This document shows, in pieces, positions 14,267 through 20,961 of a stretch of 29,852 nucleotides of DNA. The notes under the pieces are model-generated. The model was not told where the DNA came from, made no database searches, and worked only from the letters and a program-made list of their open reading frames with translations. Location: the NCBI GenBank assembly GCA_016186145.1, contig JACPMF010000015.1, positions 1 to 29,852 on the forward strand. The letters run 5' to 3'. The position numbers and the translations under genes were made by a program. This stretch comes from Candidatus Sungiibacteriota bacterium. Lineage in GTDB: Bacteria; Patescibacteria; Paceibacteria; Sungbacterales; SURF-37. Positions within the stretch are counted from its first letter, which is position 1; every line of letters starts with the position of its first letter.

Positions 14267-14366
14267 GAAAATCCTAATCTACGAATACATCCGAATGTTC
14301 CGAATAAACCATTCGCGGCATTCGCATACAATTCGTACAATTCGCATTATATTTCTAAAGTCGACC
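14267..14366. repeat. ACGAAT/ATTCGC foldback repeat, copy 2
   Basis: Second copy of the 12814-12914 element, in the same orientation and the same position relative to the downstream gene's start codon. The last codons and stop of arsR (14347-14361) are within it, so the repeat has replaced the native arsR tail. Confidence 0.85.
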
Positions 14367-14652
14367 TTATAAACGAATACATCTTCATATTAAACGGTGT
14401 TCGCCGAAATTGGTAGCACACCATGCGGCCGCGGCGCACTCTTTCAACAATGCCGGCAAGTTCCAGTTTATGAAGCTGATGAGAGGTATTGGAAAGGGAA
14501 CCACCGAGTTTTTCGGCAAGTTCCGATACACAAAGTCTTCTGCCTCCCTTACCCATATTGACAAGCAATACAAAAAGCCGAAGACGCAAGGGGTCTTGAA
14601 AAAGCCCAAAGGCGCGCGAAAGTTCATTAATGTGCGAATTCTTTGTTTCCAT
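14347..14652 (-). CDS. ArsR/SmtB-family transcriptional regulator
   Basis: 101-residue winged-helix repressor. The N-terminal helix SRAFGLFQDPLRLRLFVLL is typical, followed by LCVSELAEKLGGSLSNTSHQLHKLELAGIVERVRRGRMVCYQF, the recognition helix and wing. Cys at LCVS and MVCY might sense metal or oxidant, but no complete known metal site can be claimed. Preceded by a bidirectional terminator that isolates it from dsbA; it likely controls the downstream glutaredoxin-DUF3179-peptide-tlpA-ccdA genes. No clear operator dyad seen. Confidence 0.9.
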   Translation of the reverse strand: METKNSHINELSRAFGLFQDPLRLRLFVLLVNMGKGGRRLCVSELAEKLGGSLSNTSHQLHKLELAGIVERVRRGRMVCYQFRRTPFNMKMYSFIRSTLEI

Positions 14653-14719
14653 GATTGAATAACCATAGAAACATTATCATGTACATTGGATAACCGCAAA
14701 TTTAATCTGTGGATAACTG

Positions 14720-14750
14720 AAAAATTGCCGCAGTTTATACGGCAATTTTT
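14720..14750. terminator. Bidirectional terminator between dsbA-like and arsR
   Basis: AAAAATTGCCG (14720-14730) and CGGCAATTTTT (14740-14750), 11-base perfect arms with a 9-base loop and T-runs on both strands. It ends the dsbA-like transcript. Confidence 0.85.
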
Positions 14751-14774
14751 CTCTCAAAAGTTATTCAAAATATG

Positions 14775-15563
14775 CTACCGTCCCGCCAACTCCTGCTGAA
14801 TAATTTGGTCAATTTGCTCAAAAGGAAGCGCGCCGCGGATTAACGGCTTGCCGTTTACAAAAATATGCGGCGTTCCGGCAACACCGAGTGCTGTGCCATC
14901 ACTATAATCTTTCTCTACCTCGGCCCTATATTTGCCGCCGTCAAAACAAGAATCAAATGCTGAACCATCAAGACCGAGCTCCCTTGCCCAACGCTTTAAA
15001 TCATCAGCGGTAAAACTAACGGTCCCCTGTCCAAGACGGTCTTGCTCTTGAAAAATTTTATCATGCATCTCCCAAAATTTATTCTGATCCTCGGCGCACT
15101 CCCCGGCCATCGCCGCTGGAAGAGCCCCGGAGTGAATTCCCGAAAGAGGGAAATCGCGATAGACAAACCGAACCTTCCCGGTCTTTATGTATTTTTCCTT
15201 GAGCTGAAAAAAACTTTCCCGCCATAATTTTCGGCAAAATGGACACTGAAAATCGCTAAATTCAACAAGCACCACTGGCGCATCGGGATTGCCCAAAGCC
15301 GGATCGTCATCTTCAATGTTTTTCTGGAGAGCATCGCTCGCCTCCGAAACAGCAACGCCCCCCCCCGCCACCGCCGCTTCTTTTTTGCCGTCAAAAGCGC
15401 CGCTGGTGTAAAGTATTGCGACGGCTACAATAACTCCTGCCGTAACAATTGCGCCGGGCAGAATAAATTTATCTCCCTCCCCGGAGTTATGCGCGGAGAG
15501 AATGGCCGGCTGCTCTGATTTTTCACCCGGCGACGGAACTTCCGATGAAATTTTATGCTCCAT
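14775..15563 (-). CDS. DsbA-like membrane-anchored thiol-disulfide protein
   Basis: Thioredoxin_4/DsbA class. A polar N-terminus, one membrane helix (about 34-54), a Gly/Ala linker, then the domain with VEFSDFQCPFC (100-110), the helical insertion (about 145-205) and the cis-Pro segment GVAGTPHIFVNGKPL. 262 residues. Likely makes or isomerises disulfides outside the membrane, or is reduced by CcdA. The linker is encoded by a run of nine G (15358-15366), a slippage-prone tract. A plausible promoter overlaps the end of the FAD oxidoreductase gene. Confidence 0.92.
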   Translation of the reverse strand: MEHKISSEVPSPGEKSEQPAILSAHNSGEGDKFILPGAIVTAGVIVAVAILYTSGAFDGKKEAAVAGGGVAVSEASDALQKNIEDDDPALGNPDAPVVLVEFSDFQCPFCRKLWRESFFQLKEKYIKTGKVRFVYRDFPLSGIHSGALPAAMAGECAEDQNKFWEMHDKIFQEQDRLGQGTVSFTADDLKRWARELGLDGSAFDSCFDGGKYRAEVEKDYSDGTALGVAGTPHIFVNGKPLIRGALPFEQIDQIIQQELAGR

Positions 15564-15571
15564 AGATTCTT

Positions 15572-15601
15572 ATACTATCGTCGAAAAGCATATCATGTCA
15601 A
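15572..15601 (-). promoter_or_regulatory. Possible promoter of the dsbA-like gene
   Basis: On the minus strand TTGACA (15601-15596) is followed after 18 bases by TAGTAT (15577-15572), just before the ATG at 15563. The -35 lies at the very end of the upstream FAD oxidoreductase gene. Confidence 0.45.
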
Positions 15602-16825
15602 ACTTTTCATATCAAAAGCCATATCAGAAAATTTATCCGGCGCGTCGCCGATCGGAACCTTCCGCTCAATAAGCTCCGTTAAAACCGGCTTATCTTGAAA
15701 CATATTAATAAGAACGGCGCCGACTAAACGGCCCTCTTTCATAAAAAACCGCTCATATTTATTTTTAAAAAGATCAACGCGCGATACGGTTGCAGTTCCG
15801 GCCTCTCCGTTTACCTCACCCAAAAAAGTGATGTGGAAACCGAGGTTGGTCAACGAATAAGATGGAACGCTTTTAAACGGCACCCTCTCTCTTCCAACCA
15901 TATTCTCTCCGGCTACTTTCCCCTGTAAAAACGCATTCGTCCAGTTTCCGTGAGTGTGGTGTTCGCCGGAAGTAACATCGAAATACTCGGCAATATCCCC
16001 TGCCGCAAAAATGCCGGGGACCTGGGTTTCTAAAAACTCATTGGTCCTGGCGCCGCGTCCGGGAGATACCGAAACGCCGGTCCCAAGAAGAAAATCATCG
16101 TTCAGTTTAAGGCCAATGCCGACGCCGACAAAATCCACATCGAACACGCTTCCAAGTTTTGTGCGAAAAGCGCTCACCCGGTCTTTGCCGCCGAACGCCT
16201 CGACTTCGTCTTTAAAAATAAGATCGATTCCGCGCCGCTCGAAATTCTTCGCCATCAGCTCCCCGCCCGCCTCATCGAGCGCATTTCCAAAAAAACGCTC
16301 GCTGCGACACACCAGTGTCGCAGGAATATTATACACAGAAAGAATCTCAAGAAACTCCAAGCTGATAAATCCTCCGCCGACAACAACTGCTTTTTTTACC
16401 GAGGGGATGTACTCCGCGATGGCATCCGCATCGTCGATTGATTGCAGACGAAAAATACCGCGCTTTGCCTCGCCAAGAATTCCCAACGGCCGCGGAACGC
16501 CGCCGGATGAAATGAGAAGCTTATCAAAAGAATATGGTTCTCCGCTTTTCATCCGAACCTCGCGCCGCCCCGGATCCAACGACATAACCTCTTTCTCCAA
16601 AAATAAATCGATGCCATTCTTTTCAAAATCGTCTACGGTCCTCAAAAAAAGCTGTTCGCGTTTGATTCGCCCCTTCAAAAAAAGCGGGAGCAAAACCCGA
16701 GAATAAAGAAGGTGCGGCTCTAATGATAAAATACCGATTGTACCTTCACGATCCTTGGCGCGAATAGTTTCGGCGGCGGTTACACCGGCAATGCCGCCGC
16801 CTATAATCAAATAGTTATAACGCAT
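15593..16825 (-). CDS. FAD-dependent NAD(P)H oxidoreductase (NirB N-terminal/rubredoxin reductase-like)
   Basis: Pyridine nucleotide-disulfide oxidoreductase fold: FAD motif YLIIGGGIAGVTAAETI at the N-terminus, NAD(P) motif AVVVGGGFISLEFLE, and C-terminal FAD motif GIFAAGDIAEYFD. No redox CxxC, so it resembles the reductases that feed rubredoxin, ferredoxin or nitrite reductase rather than TrxB. 410 residues from ATG 16825; an open extension upstream runs through a terminator hairpin and is not real. The electron acceptor is not encoded nearby; the DsbA-like gene follows by 29 bases. Confidence 0.85.
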   Translation of the reverse strand: MRYNYLIIGGGIAGVTAAETIRAKDREGTIGILSLEPHLLYSRVLLPLFLKGRIKREQLFLRTVDDFEKNGIDLFLEKEVMSLDPGRREVRMKSGEPYSFDKLLISSGGVPRPLGILGEAKRGIFRLQSIDDADAIAEYIPSVKKAVVVGGGFISLEFLEILSVYNIPATLVCRSERFFGNALDEAGGELMAKNFERRGIDLIFKDEVEAFGGKDRVSAFRTKLGSVFDVDFVGVGIGLKLNDDFLLGTGVSVSPGRGARTNEFLETQVPGIFAAGDIAEYFDVTSGEHHTHGNWTNAFLQGKVAGENMVGRERVPFKSVPSYSLTNLGFHITFLGEVNGEAGTATVSRVDLFKNKYERFFMKEGRLVGAVLINMFQDKPVLTELIERKVPIGDAPDKFSDMAFDMKSLT

Positions 16826-16844
16826 AAAATAACTATAGCATGAA

Positions 16845-16879
16845 AAATCAAAACCCCGGCAAAGCCGGGGTTTTGATTT
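16845..16879. terminator. Strong bidirectional terminator after the CxxC zinc protein
   Basis: AAATCAAAACCCCGGC (16845-16860), loop AAA, GCCGGGGTTTTGATTT (16864-16879): 16-base perfect arms with T-runs on either strand. Confidence 0.92.
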
Positions 16880-16893
16880 GATTCGGACAATAT

Positions 16894-17130
16894 TTAAAAT
16901 CGTCTGAAACCGCCGCCGCCTCCTCTCGGCCGATCGCCGACGCGTGCCCGATGGCAATCGCGGCAATAAAGCGGAGAAGTCGGGACACCCTTGTCGTCAG
17001 TCCGGGGATTGAATGGCAGCTCTGAAATTTCTTTGCTGCATTCCGCACAGACCCACATGACACCGTCTTTAGGACGGAACATAGGACGCTGGGCGCCGAA
17101 ACCGCCTTGGGAATCGTTTCTCTGAAACAT
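16894..17130 (-). CDS. CxxC...CxxC zinc-binding protein
   Basis: 78 residues. A Gly/Gln/Arg-rich N-terminus, then CAEC (about 28-31) and CRDC (about 56-59), then a Gly/Arg-rich tail ending GGGGGFRRF that could contact RNA. The layout fits the small CxxC-x17-CxxC proteins abundant in CPR genomes (CSxCGKE...PVYCRDC), but the spacing here is 24, because of the extra RTDDKGVPTSPL. A TATAAT (17186-17181 on the minus strand) lies upstream within a foldback. Followed by a strong terminator, so it is its own unit. Confidence 0.85.
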   Translation of the reverse strand: MFQRNDSQGGFGAQRPMFRPKDGVMWVCAECSKEISELPFNPRTDDKGVPTSPLYCRDCHRARVGDRPRGGGGGFRRF

Positions 17131-17153
17131 TACGCAAAGCTTGCGAATCCATA

Positions 17154-17214
17154 CTATTTTTACGAAATCCGTAGCGAAATATTATATACTCGCAAACTCT
17201 TCGTAAAAAAATAG
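17154..17214. repeat. Inverted repeat around the zinc-protein promoter
   Basis: CTATTTTTACGAA (17154-17166) and TTCGTAAAAAAATAG (17200-17214) pair with two extra bases; the loop region carries the minus-strand TATAAT. The rest of the 199-base gap up to rseP shows a weak CCCGG/CCGGG pairing and AAGTAT-AGC-ATACTT over the rseP stop. Confidence 0.6.
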
Positions 17215-17329
17215 ATACTTATTCGTTTAGCCCTTACTTAAAAAATAGAAGACCTTTTCCCGGTTATTGTCTTGTTAAAACGCCGGGTTTTGCGCCGTTA
17301 AATCGGACGCTTTATCAAGTATAGCATAC

Positions 17330-18412
17330 TTAAAGAATTCTTGCAATATCCCGATAGGTTACCGCGAGCATAAGCAAGATCAGTATAACAAACCCTGCCG
17401 TATGAATAGCCCGCTCAACGCGCTGGTCAACTCTGGAGCCCTTTATTTTTTCAATCACGAGAAAAAGAATTCTGCCGCCATCAAGCGCTGGAAATGGCAA
17501 GGCGTTTAATATCGCGAGATTCACCGAAAGAATCGCGGCAAGCTGCAGGAGATAACTTATCCCCAAATCGCCAAATTGACGCGCAAAAACAAAAATCCCC
17601 ACCGGCCCGGAAATATCGGCGCTAACGCGTCCGGCAAAAATTAAATCGCGGAGAACAAAAAAGATTCCAACAACGATTGCCGCAAGAGAATTAAAAAGCA
17701 TCTTAAGCCCTTCCCACCATGCTGAATACCACGGCGTTTTTATAACCCCTATTTGGGAAAGCACCACCCCAAGCGGCCCCTCGCCCTCCGGTGAAGTAAG
17801 ACGCGGAGTAACGTTTTTTTCGAGTGTCGCGCTCCCGCGCTTTATGGTAAGCGTGACTTCCCTGCCAAGACGCGAAAATATAAAATTTTGGAAATCTTCA
17901 GGTTCCAGAATTGTCGCGGCCTCTCCGTCAACCTTTGCCGAAGCTATTAAGTCGCCGAACCGAAGGTCAGCTGATTCAGATGGCGAGTTCTTGGCAACAC
18001 CGACAATCCCCACCGACACATTCTGAATTTTATCTTTATTCTCCGAAGTTACGACGGACGGCAGACCAATGCCGCTTCCAATCGAGAAAAAAAACCACGC
18101 GAGAACCAAATTCATTGCCACACCCGCGACAATAATAAGAAACCTCTGCCAGACAGGCCGTGATATAAAACTTTCCGGCAGGCCCTCGCCCTCTCCGGAC
18201 TCTCCAAAAATTTTTACATACCCGCCGATCGGCAAAAGATTTAAGGCATACCGCGTACCATTCCGTACCACGCTCAAAATCCGCGGCGGAAAGCCGAATG
18301 CAAACTCATCAACCCGCACTCCGAATTTTTTGGCGGCAAAAAAATGCCCAAACTCATGAATGAGCACTAAAATACCGATAAGCAATACAAAAAAAATAAT
18401 CGTAATAACCAT
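17330..18412 (-). CDS. rseP: RseP/site-2-type intramembrane zinc metalloprotease
   Basis: Cuts transmembrane substrates such as anti-sigma factors. HEFGH zinc motif in the first membrane segment (about 18-22), LNLLPIGGYVKIFGE, a single PDZ domain (about 115-200), and the second zinc ligand in LNALPFPALDGG. Start ATG 18412 (360 residues); the longer TTG start at 18430 falls inside an operator-like dyad. The family's active site is complete. Only about 10 bases separate the dyad from the start, and the SelO-like gene ends upstream at 18452, so the two may be one transcript or rseP may be separately controlled. Confidence 0.94.
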   Translation of the reverse strand: MVITIIFFVLLIGILVLIHEFGHFFAAKKFGVRVDEFAFGFPPRILSVVRNGTRYALNLLPIGGYVKIFGESGEGEGLPESFISRPVWQRFLIIVAGVAMNLVLAWFFFSIGSGIGLPSVVTSENKDKIQNVSVGIVGVAKNSPSESADLRFGDLIASAKVDGEAATILEPEDFQNFIFSRLGREVTLTIKRGSATLEKNVTPRLTSPEGEGPLGVVLSQIGVIKTPWYSAWWEGLKMLFNSLAAIVVGIFFVLRDLIFAGRVSADISGPVGIFVFARQFGDLGISYLLQLAAILSVNLAILNALPFPALDGGRILFLVIEKIKGSRVDQRVERAIHTAGFVILILLMLAVTYRDIARIL

Positions 18413-18422
18413 AAAAACTATC

Positions 18423-18450
18423 TGTATCAATAGAACGGCTCATTGATACA
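18423..18450. promoter_or_regulatory. Operator-like dyad 1, upstream of rseP
   Basis: TGTATCAAT (18423-18431) and ATTGATACA (18442-18450), perfect 9-base arms. Core TCAAT-N10-ATTGA, the same geometry as the dyads at 19632 and 20153. It could alternatively be a weak hairpin ending the SelO-like transcript (TTTTT follows on the minus strand). Confidence 0.65.
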
Positions 18451-18451
18451 C

Positions 18452-19561
18452 TTAACCGCCTTGGTTCCTTAGCCCTCTTTTTCTTTTAGTGTCTAATTCA
18501 CGCTCATATGCCGCCTCAAATAATTCAACAAAATGACCGCGCGCAACAGAGCCCCCGAGGGCTTCGATAAGCATGGATTCAAGAGAAAAACGTGCGTCTA
18601 CTTTATCATTTTCATATAACTGTTCATAAGTCGTGTTTATCTTAAGAGCCTCATCTCTAAACAATCTTGCCACCCCGATTGGTTTTACTGAATCAAGATC
18701 AACTATTCTGCAATCAAGCGTAATGTTGTGTCCCGTAAGATAGCCGTGAAAAACTTTCAGCTTCCGCATTTTCGCAACCTGCACACCCAACGCCTCAGCG
18801 AACCATTTAAGATATTCTCCCATGGAAAAATTACCGGGATCTCTACTTTGTTCCTGGGCAACAAGGGCCTTAGCATCATCTAACACAGTTTGCCTTGCTG
18901 GTCCACCAAAATCTCTCAAGTAGCCTATCCTCTCTTTTGTTCCAAAAGCCCGCACTTGTACCACAGGGTTCATTTCCGGAGGAATTATCCCACGCCGCTT
19001 TCCCTCTGCAATAGAAATTTTCTTTCCTTCTGCATCAATTATTTCTTCAAGATCTGAAATAGCAACCACCCGATGGGTGCGAATTCCTGCTTTCAAAAAC
19101 TTTTCAGAATTATTTCTGTCAATTCGCGCATAGTCATCATCCATTAAACCAAAGGCTTCATGAGCATGTTCTCCGGACTTTGGTTGAACATCTAATACGG
19201 CAGTTGGGTTCCGCTGAAAAACACCAATACCTTTCACATCCACATCTCTATACAATCGACTTTCCTTGTCGCGGAAAACTGCCGAGCCCAAAAGCCCACT
19301 TCGGCCCTTGCCCCACTCTCGCATGATTATCGGCTTTCGCACTTTTTCTTCAGGGTATTCTTCGGGCTGCGGCGTGAAGAAAATACCAAGATCAGTCGGC
19401 TTTCCAAGCTTCAACCTAAACGGCGCCTCCTTGAAAGCCGGATTCACCCAAGTAACCGTATTTTTAACCTCAAGCGCCGGCAACCGCTCTTTGGCGCGCT
19501 CCTTAAAAAATTTCTCCCCCGTCCCCACCGGCCAATTTTTCCCCTTTTCCGTATTTTCCAT
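18452..19561 (-). CDS. Divergent SelO-like pseudokinase (tentative)
   Basis: 369 residues, soluble. Several segments follow the order of SelO (protein AMPylase) motifs: DVDVKGIGVFQR (as SelO LQLKGAG), then SEKFLKAGIRTHRVVAISD (as SEAMxALGIPTTRAL), then PVVQVRAFGTKERIGYLRDF (as RVASSHIRVGTFQ), then FHGYLTGHNITLDCRIVDLDS (as HGVMNTDNMSI...TIDYGP), supplying the N and D that bind metal-nucleotide. It is shorter than SelO (about 480) and the similarity is by eye, so a distinct kinase-like family is possible. It lies between the TrpR-like regulator and rseP; operator-like dyads flank it. Confidence 0.5.
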   Translation of the reverse strand: MENTEKGKNWPVGTGEKFFKERAKERLPALEVKNTVTWVNPAFKEAPFRLKLGKPTDLGIFFTPQPEEYPEEKVRKPIIMREWGKGRSGLLGSAVFRDKESRLYRDVDVKGIGVFQRNPTAVLDVQPKSGEHAHEAFGLMDDDYARIDRNNSEKFLKAGIRTHRVVAISDLEEIIDAEGKKISIAEGKRRGIIPPEMNPVVQVRAFGTKERIGYLRDFGGPARQTVLDDAKALVAQEQSRDPGNFSMGEYLKWFAEALGVQVAKMRKLKVFHGYLTGHNITLDCRIVDLDSVKPIGVARLFRDEALKINTTYEQLYENDKVDARFSLESMLIEALGGSVARGHFVELFEAAYERELDTKRKRGLRNQGG

Positions 19562-19627
19562 ACCTCATATTCTATACAAAAATAAAAATATTCCTAATAA
19601 ACCTTAGCACTAATCTCACCGTCTATC

Positions 19628-19656
19628 TGTATCAATAGACTGAACTATTGAACCAA
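19628..19656. promoter_or_regulatory. Operator-like dyad 2, upstream of the SelO-like gene
   Basis: TCAATAG (19632-19638) and CTATTGA (19645-19651), 67 bases or so before the ATG at 19561. The left flank TCTGTATCAATAGA matches dyad 1 and the right flank ACTATTGAACCAA matches dyad 3, so it looks like a hybrid of both. Confidence 0.7.
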
Positions 19657-19667
19657 GCGGAACCTAA

Positions 19668-20102
19668 CTAAAACCCTCGACTACGCCGCGGCCGATGACG
19701 TTGCCATCTTATCTCTGAAGCCGCTCTTACTGGTAGTGTTACAGCGCCCAAAAATTTTTCAATGGCATTAACAATCTTTTGCCCTTTTGCCTCTTTAAAA
19801 AATAAATCAAAAACTTTTTTATATCCTACGCCGGACTTTACCAGATCGCGCTGAATTACCCAGACAGTAGCCTTGCTCATTTTTAATACCCTGCATATCG
19901 CCCCATAGCCGTAGCCGCGCTGTATAAGAACGGCCGCCATAAGCCTTTTGCCAAGCATCAATTTTTCTGTTGGCGTCAACAAATCATCAATAAAGCGCTC
20001 GAGAAACTCGCGATCATTAATCTCCGTCAGGGTACGAGTCAACGCGCCTATCACATCACGCTTCATCTCTGCGGTTAGCGGATTTTTTGAAACTTTGGGC
20101 AT
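19668..20102 (-). CDS. TrpR/YerC-family transcriptional regulator
   Basis: 144 residues from ATG 20102; an upstream TTG extension would start inside the operator dyad. The Trp-repressor fold is recognisable: LERFIDDLLTPTEKLMLGKRLMAAVLIQRGYGYGAICRVLKMSKATVWVIQRDL, helices leading to the HTH (YGAICRVLKMSKATVWVIQRDL). It lacks obvious evidence for tryptophan binding. The C-terminus is basic (RWQRHRPRRSR) and may add DNA contact. Dyads lie on both sides of the gene, suggesting autoregulation. Confidence 0.82.
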   Translation of the reverse strand: MPKVSKNPLTAEMKRDVIGALTRTLTEINDREFLERFIDDLLTPTEKLMLGKRLMAAVLIQRGYGYGAICRVLKMSKATVWVIQRDLVKSGVGYKKVFDLFFKEAKGQKIVNAIEKFLGAVTLPVRAASEIRWQRHRPRRSRGF

Positions 20103-20147
20103 AAATTTATTTTCATTACGATTTGTAATACTGTCATATCTTCTCCG

Positions 20148-20177
20148 TTGGTTCAATAGTTCAGACTATTGAACCAA
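20148..20177. promoter_or_regulatory. Operator-like dyad 3, upstream of the TrpR-like gene
   Basis: TTGGTTCAATAGT (20148-20160), TCAG, ACTATTGAACCAA (20165-20177): 13-base perfect arms. The centre ATAGT...ACTAT recalls the CTAGT/ACTAG half-sites of the classical trp operator. On the minus strand its TTGAAC could serve as a -35. Confidence 0.78.
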
Positions 20178-20232
20178 AAAAATACTTATCCTCTACGTAT
20201 ACATACTTAACCCCTGCTACTAACCGCATTGA

Positions 20233-20961
20233 TTATTTACAATACCTTAAATAAAACAAGTATTCGGTATTGCCTTCGTTGCCGCGAATTGGGGACTCTA
20301 TGCTGCCGGCAACATGCCAGCCGTTTGCGGCAAGCCAATCGGTAAAATCATCAAACAATTTTTTGCGCGCATCTTCATCTCGCACAACGCCGTGTTTAAG
20401 AACCTCCGGATCACGCGTCTCGTATTGCGGCTTGAGAAGGGCGATAACTTCCGCTTTGGGCGCTATGCGGCGGACAGCAGGAAGAATCCCGCGAAGCGAT
20501 ATCAAAGAGACGTCAATGGTAACAAGATCAACCGCCTCTGGCAATTTATCAAGGTCACGCACGTCGGTTTCCTCCATTATTATTACTCTGGAATCCTCTC
20601 GCAATTTTAAATCGAGTTTACCGCGCGCGGTATCAATTGCGTACACCTTTTTTGCGCCGTGCTTCAAAAGCACTTCAACAAAACCGCCGGTAGCCGAGCC
20701 GATATCTGCGCATATTTTTCCACGAGCATCGATATTAAATTGGACAATCGCGTGCTCCAATTTGTACGCGCCACGCCCAACGTATTCGCGCCCCCTCCTT
20801 ACCTCAACCGTATCATTCTCTCCAATCATTTGTGCGGGTGAGACAGCTTTTTGGCTGTTCACAAAAACACGACCTTCGGTAACAACAATAAACGCATCGT
20901 TCTTGTCAGAAACGTATCCTTGGGAAAGAAGTAAATCGTCAAGACGGCTTTTTTTCGGCAT
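20233..20961 (-). CDS. tlyA: TlyA-family rRNA 2'-O-methyltransferase (S4 + FtsJ domains)
   Basis: 242 residues from ATG 20961 (begins MPKKSRLDDLLLSQG). An N-terminal S4 RNA-binding domain (about 3-62) then an FtsJ Rossmann methyltransferase: SAM motif CADIGSATGGFVEVLLKHGAKKVYAID, followed by DLVTIDVSLISLRGILP and LLKPQYE, giving the K-D-K-E-type active site of the family. It methylates ribosomal RNA in characterised members. It overlaps the end of the upstream unknown gene by 23 bases, so translation is coupled to the frr operon. Confidence 0.92.
   Translation of the reverse strand: MPKKSRLDDLLLSQGYVSDKNDAFIVVTEGRVFVNSQKAVSPAQMIGENDTVEVRRGREYVGRGAYKLEHAIVQFNIDARGKICADIGSATGGFVEVLLKHGAKKVYAIDTARGKLDLKLREDSRVIIMEETDVRDLDKLPEAVDLVTIDVSLISLRGILPAVRRIAPKAEVIALLKPQYETRDPEVLKHGVVRDEDARKKLFDDFTDWLAANGWHVAGSIESPIRGNEGNTEYLFYLRYCK

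Noticed and set aside
12814..14366. CRISPR-like spacing of repeated words
   Set aside because: The words are 6-9 bases, degenerate and occur on both strands as foldbacks; there are no constant repeats with unique spacers and no cas genes.
14708..14716. Perfect DnaA box (TGTGGATAA) between dsbA-like and arsR
   Set aside because: Single box with only one poor neighbour (TTATCCA) and no AT-rich unwinding region or dnaA/dnaN nearby; likely chance or an ArsR-region coincidence, not an origin.
15954..16706. Long plus-strand open frame (250 codons)
   Set aside because: Antisense shadow of the FAD oxidoreductase: Ser/Arg/Pro-rich, no ribosome binding site and no family resemblance.
16826..16966. 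N-terminal extension of the FAD oxidoreductase (very Arg-rich)
   Set aside because: It is the translation of the terminator and the end of the zinc-protein gene; the flavin motif begins right after ATG 16825.
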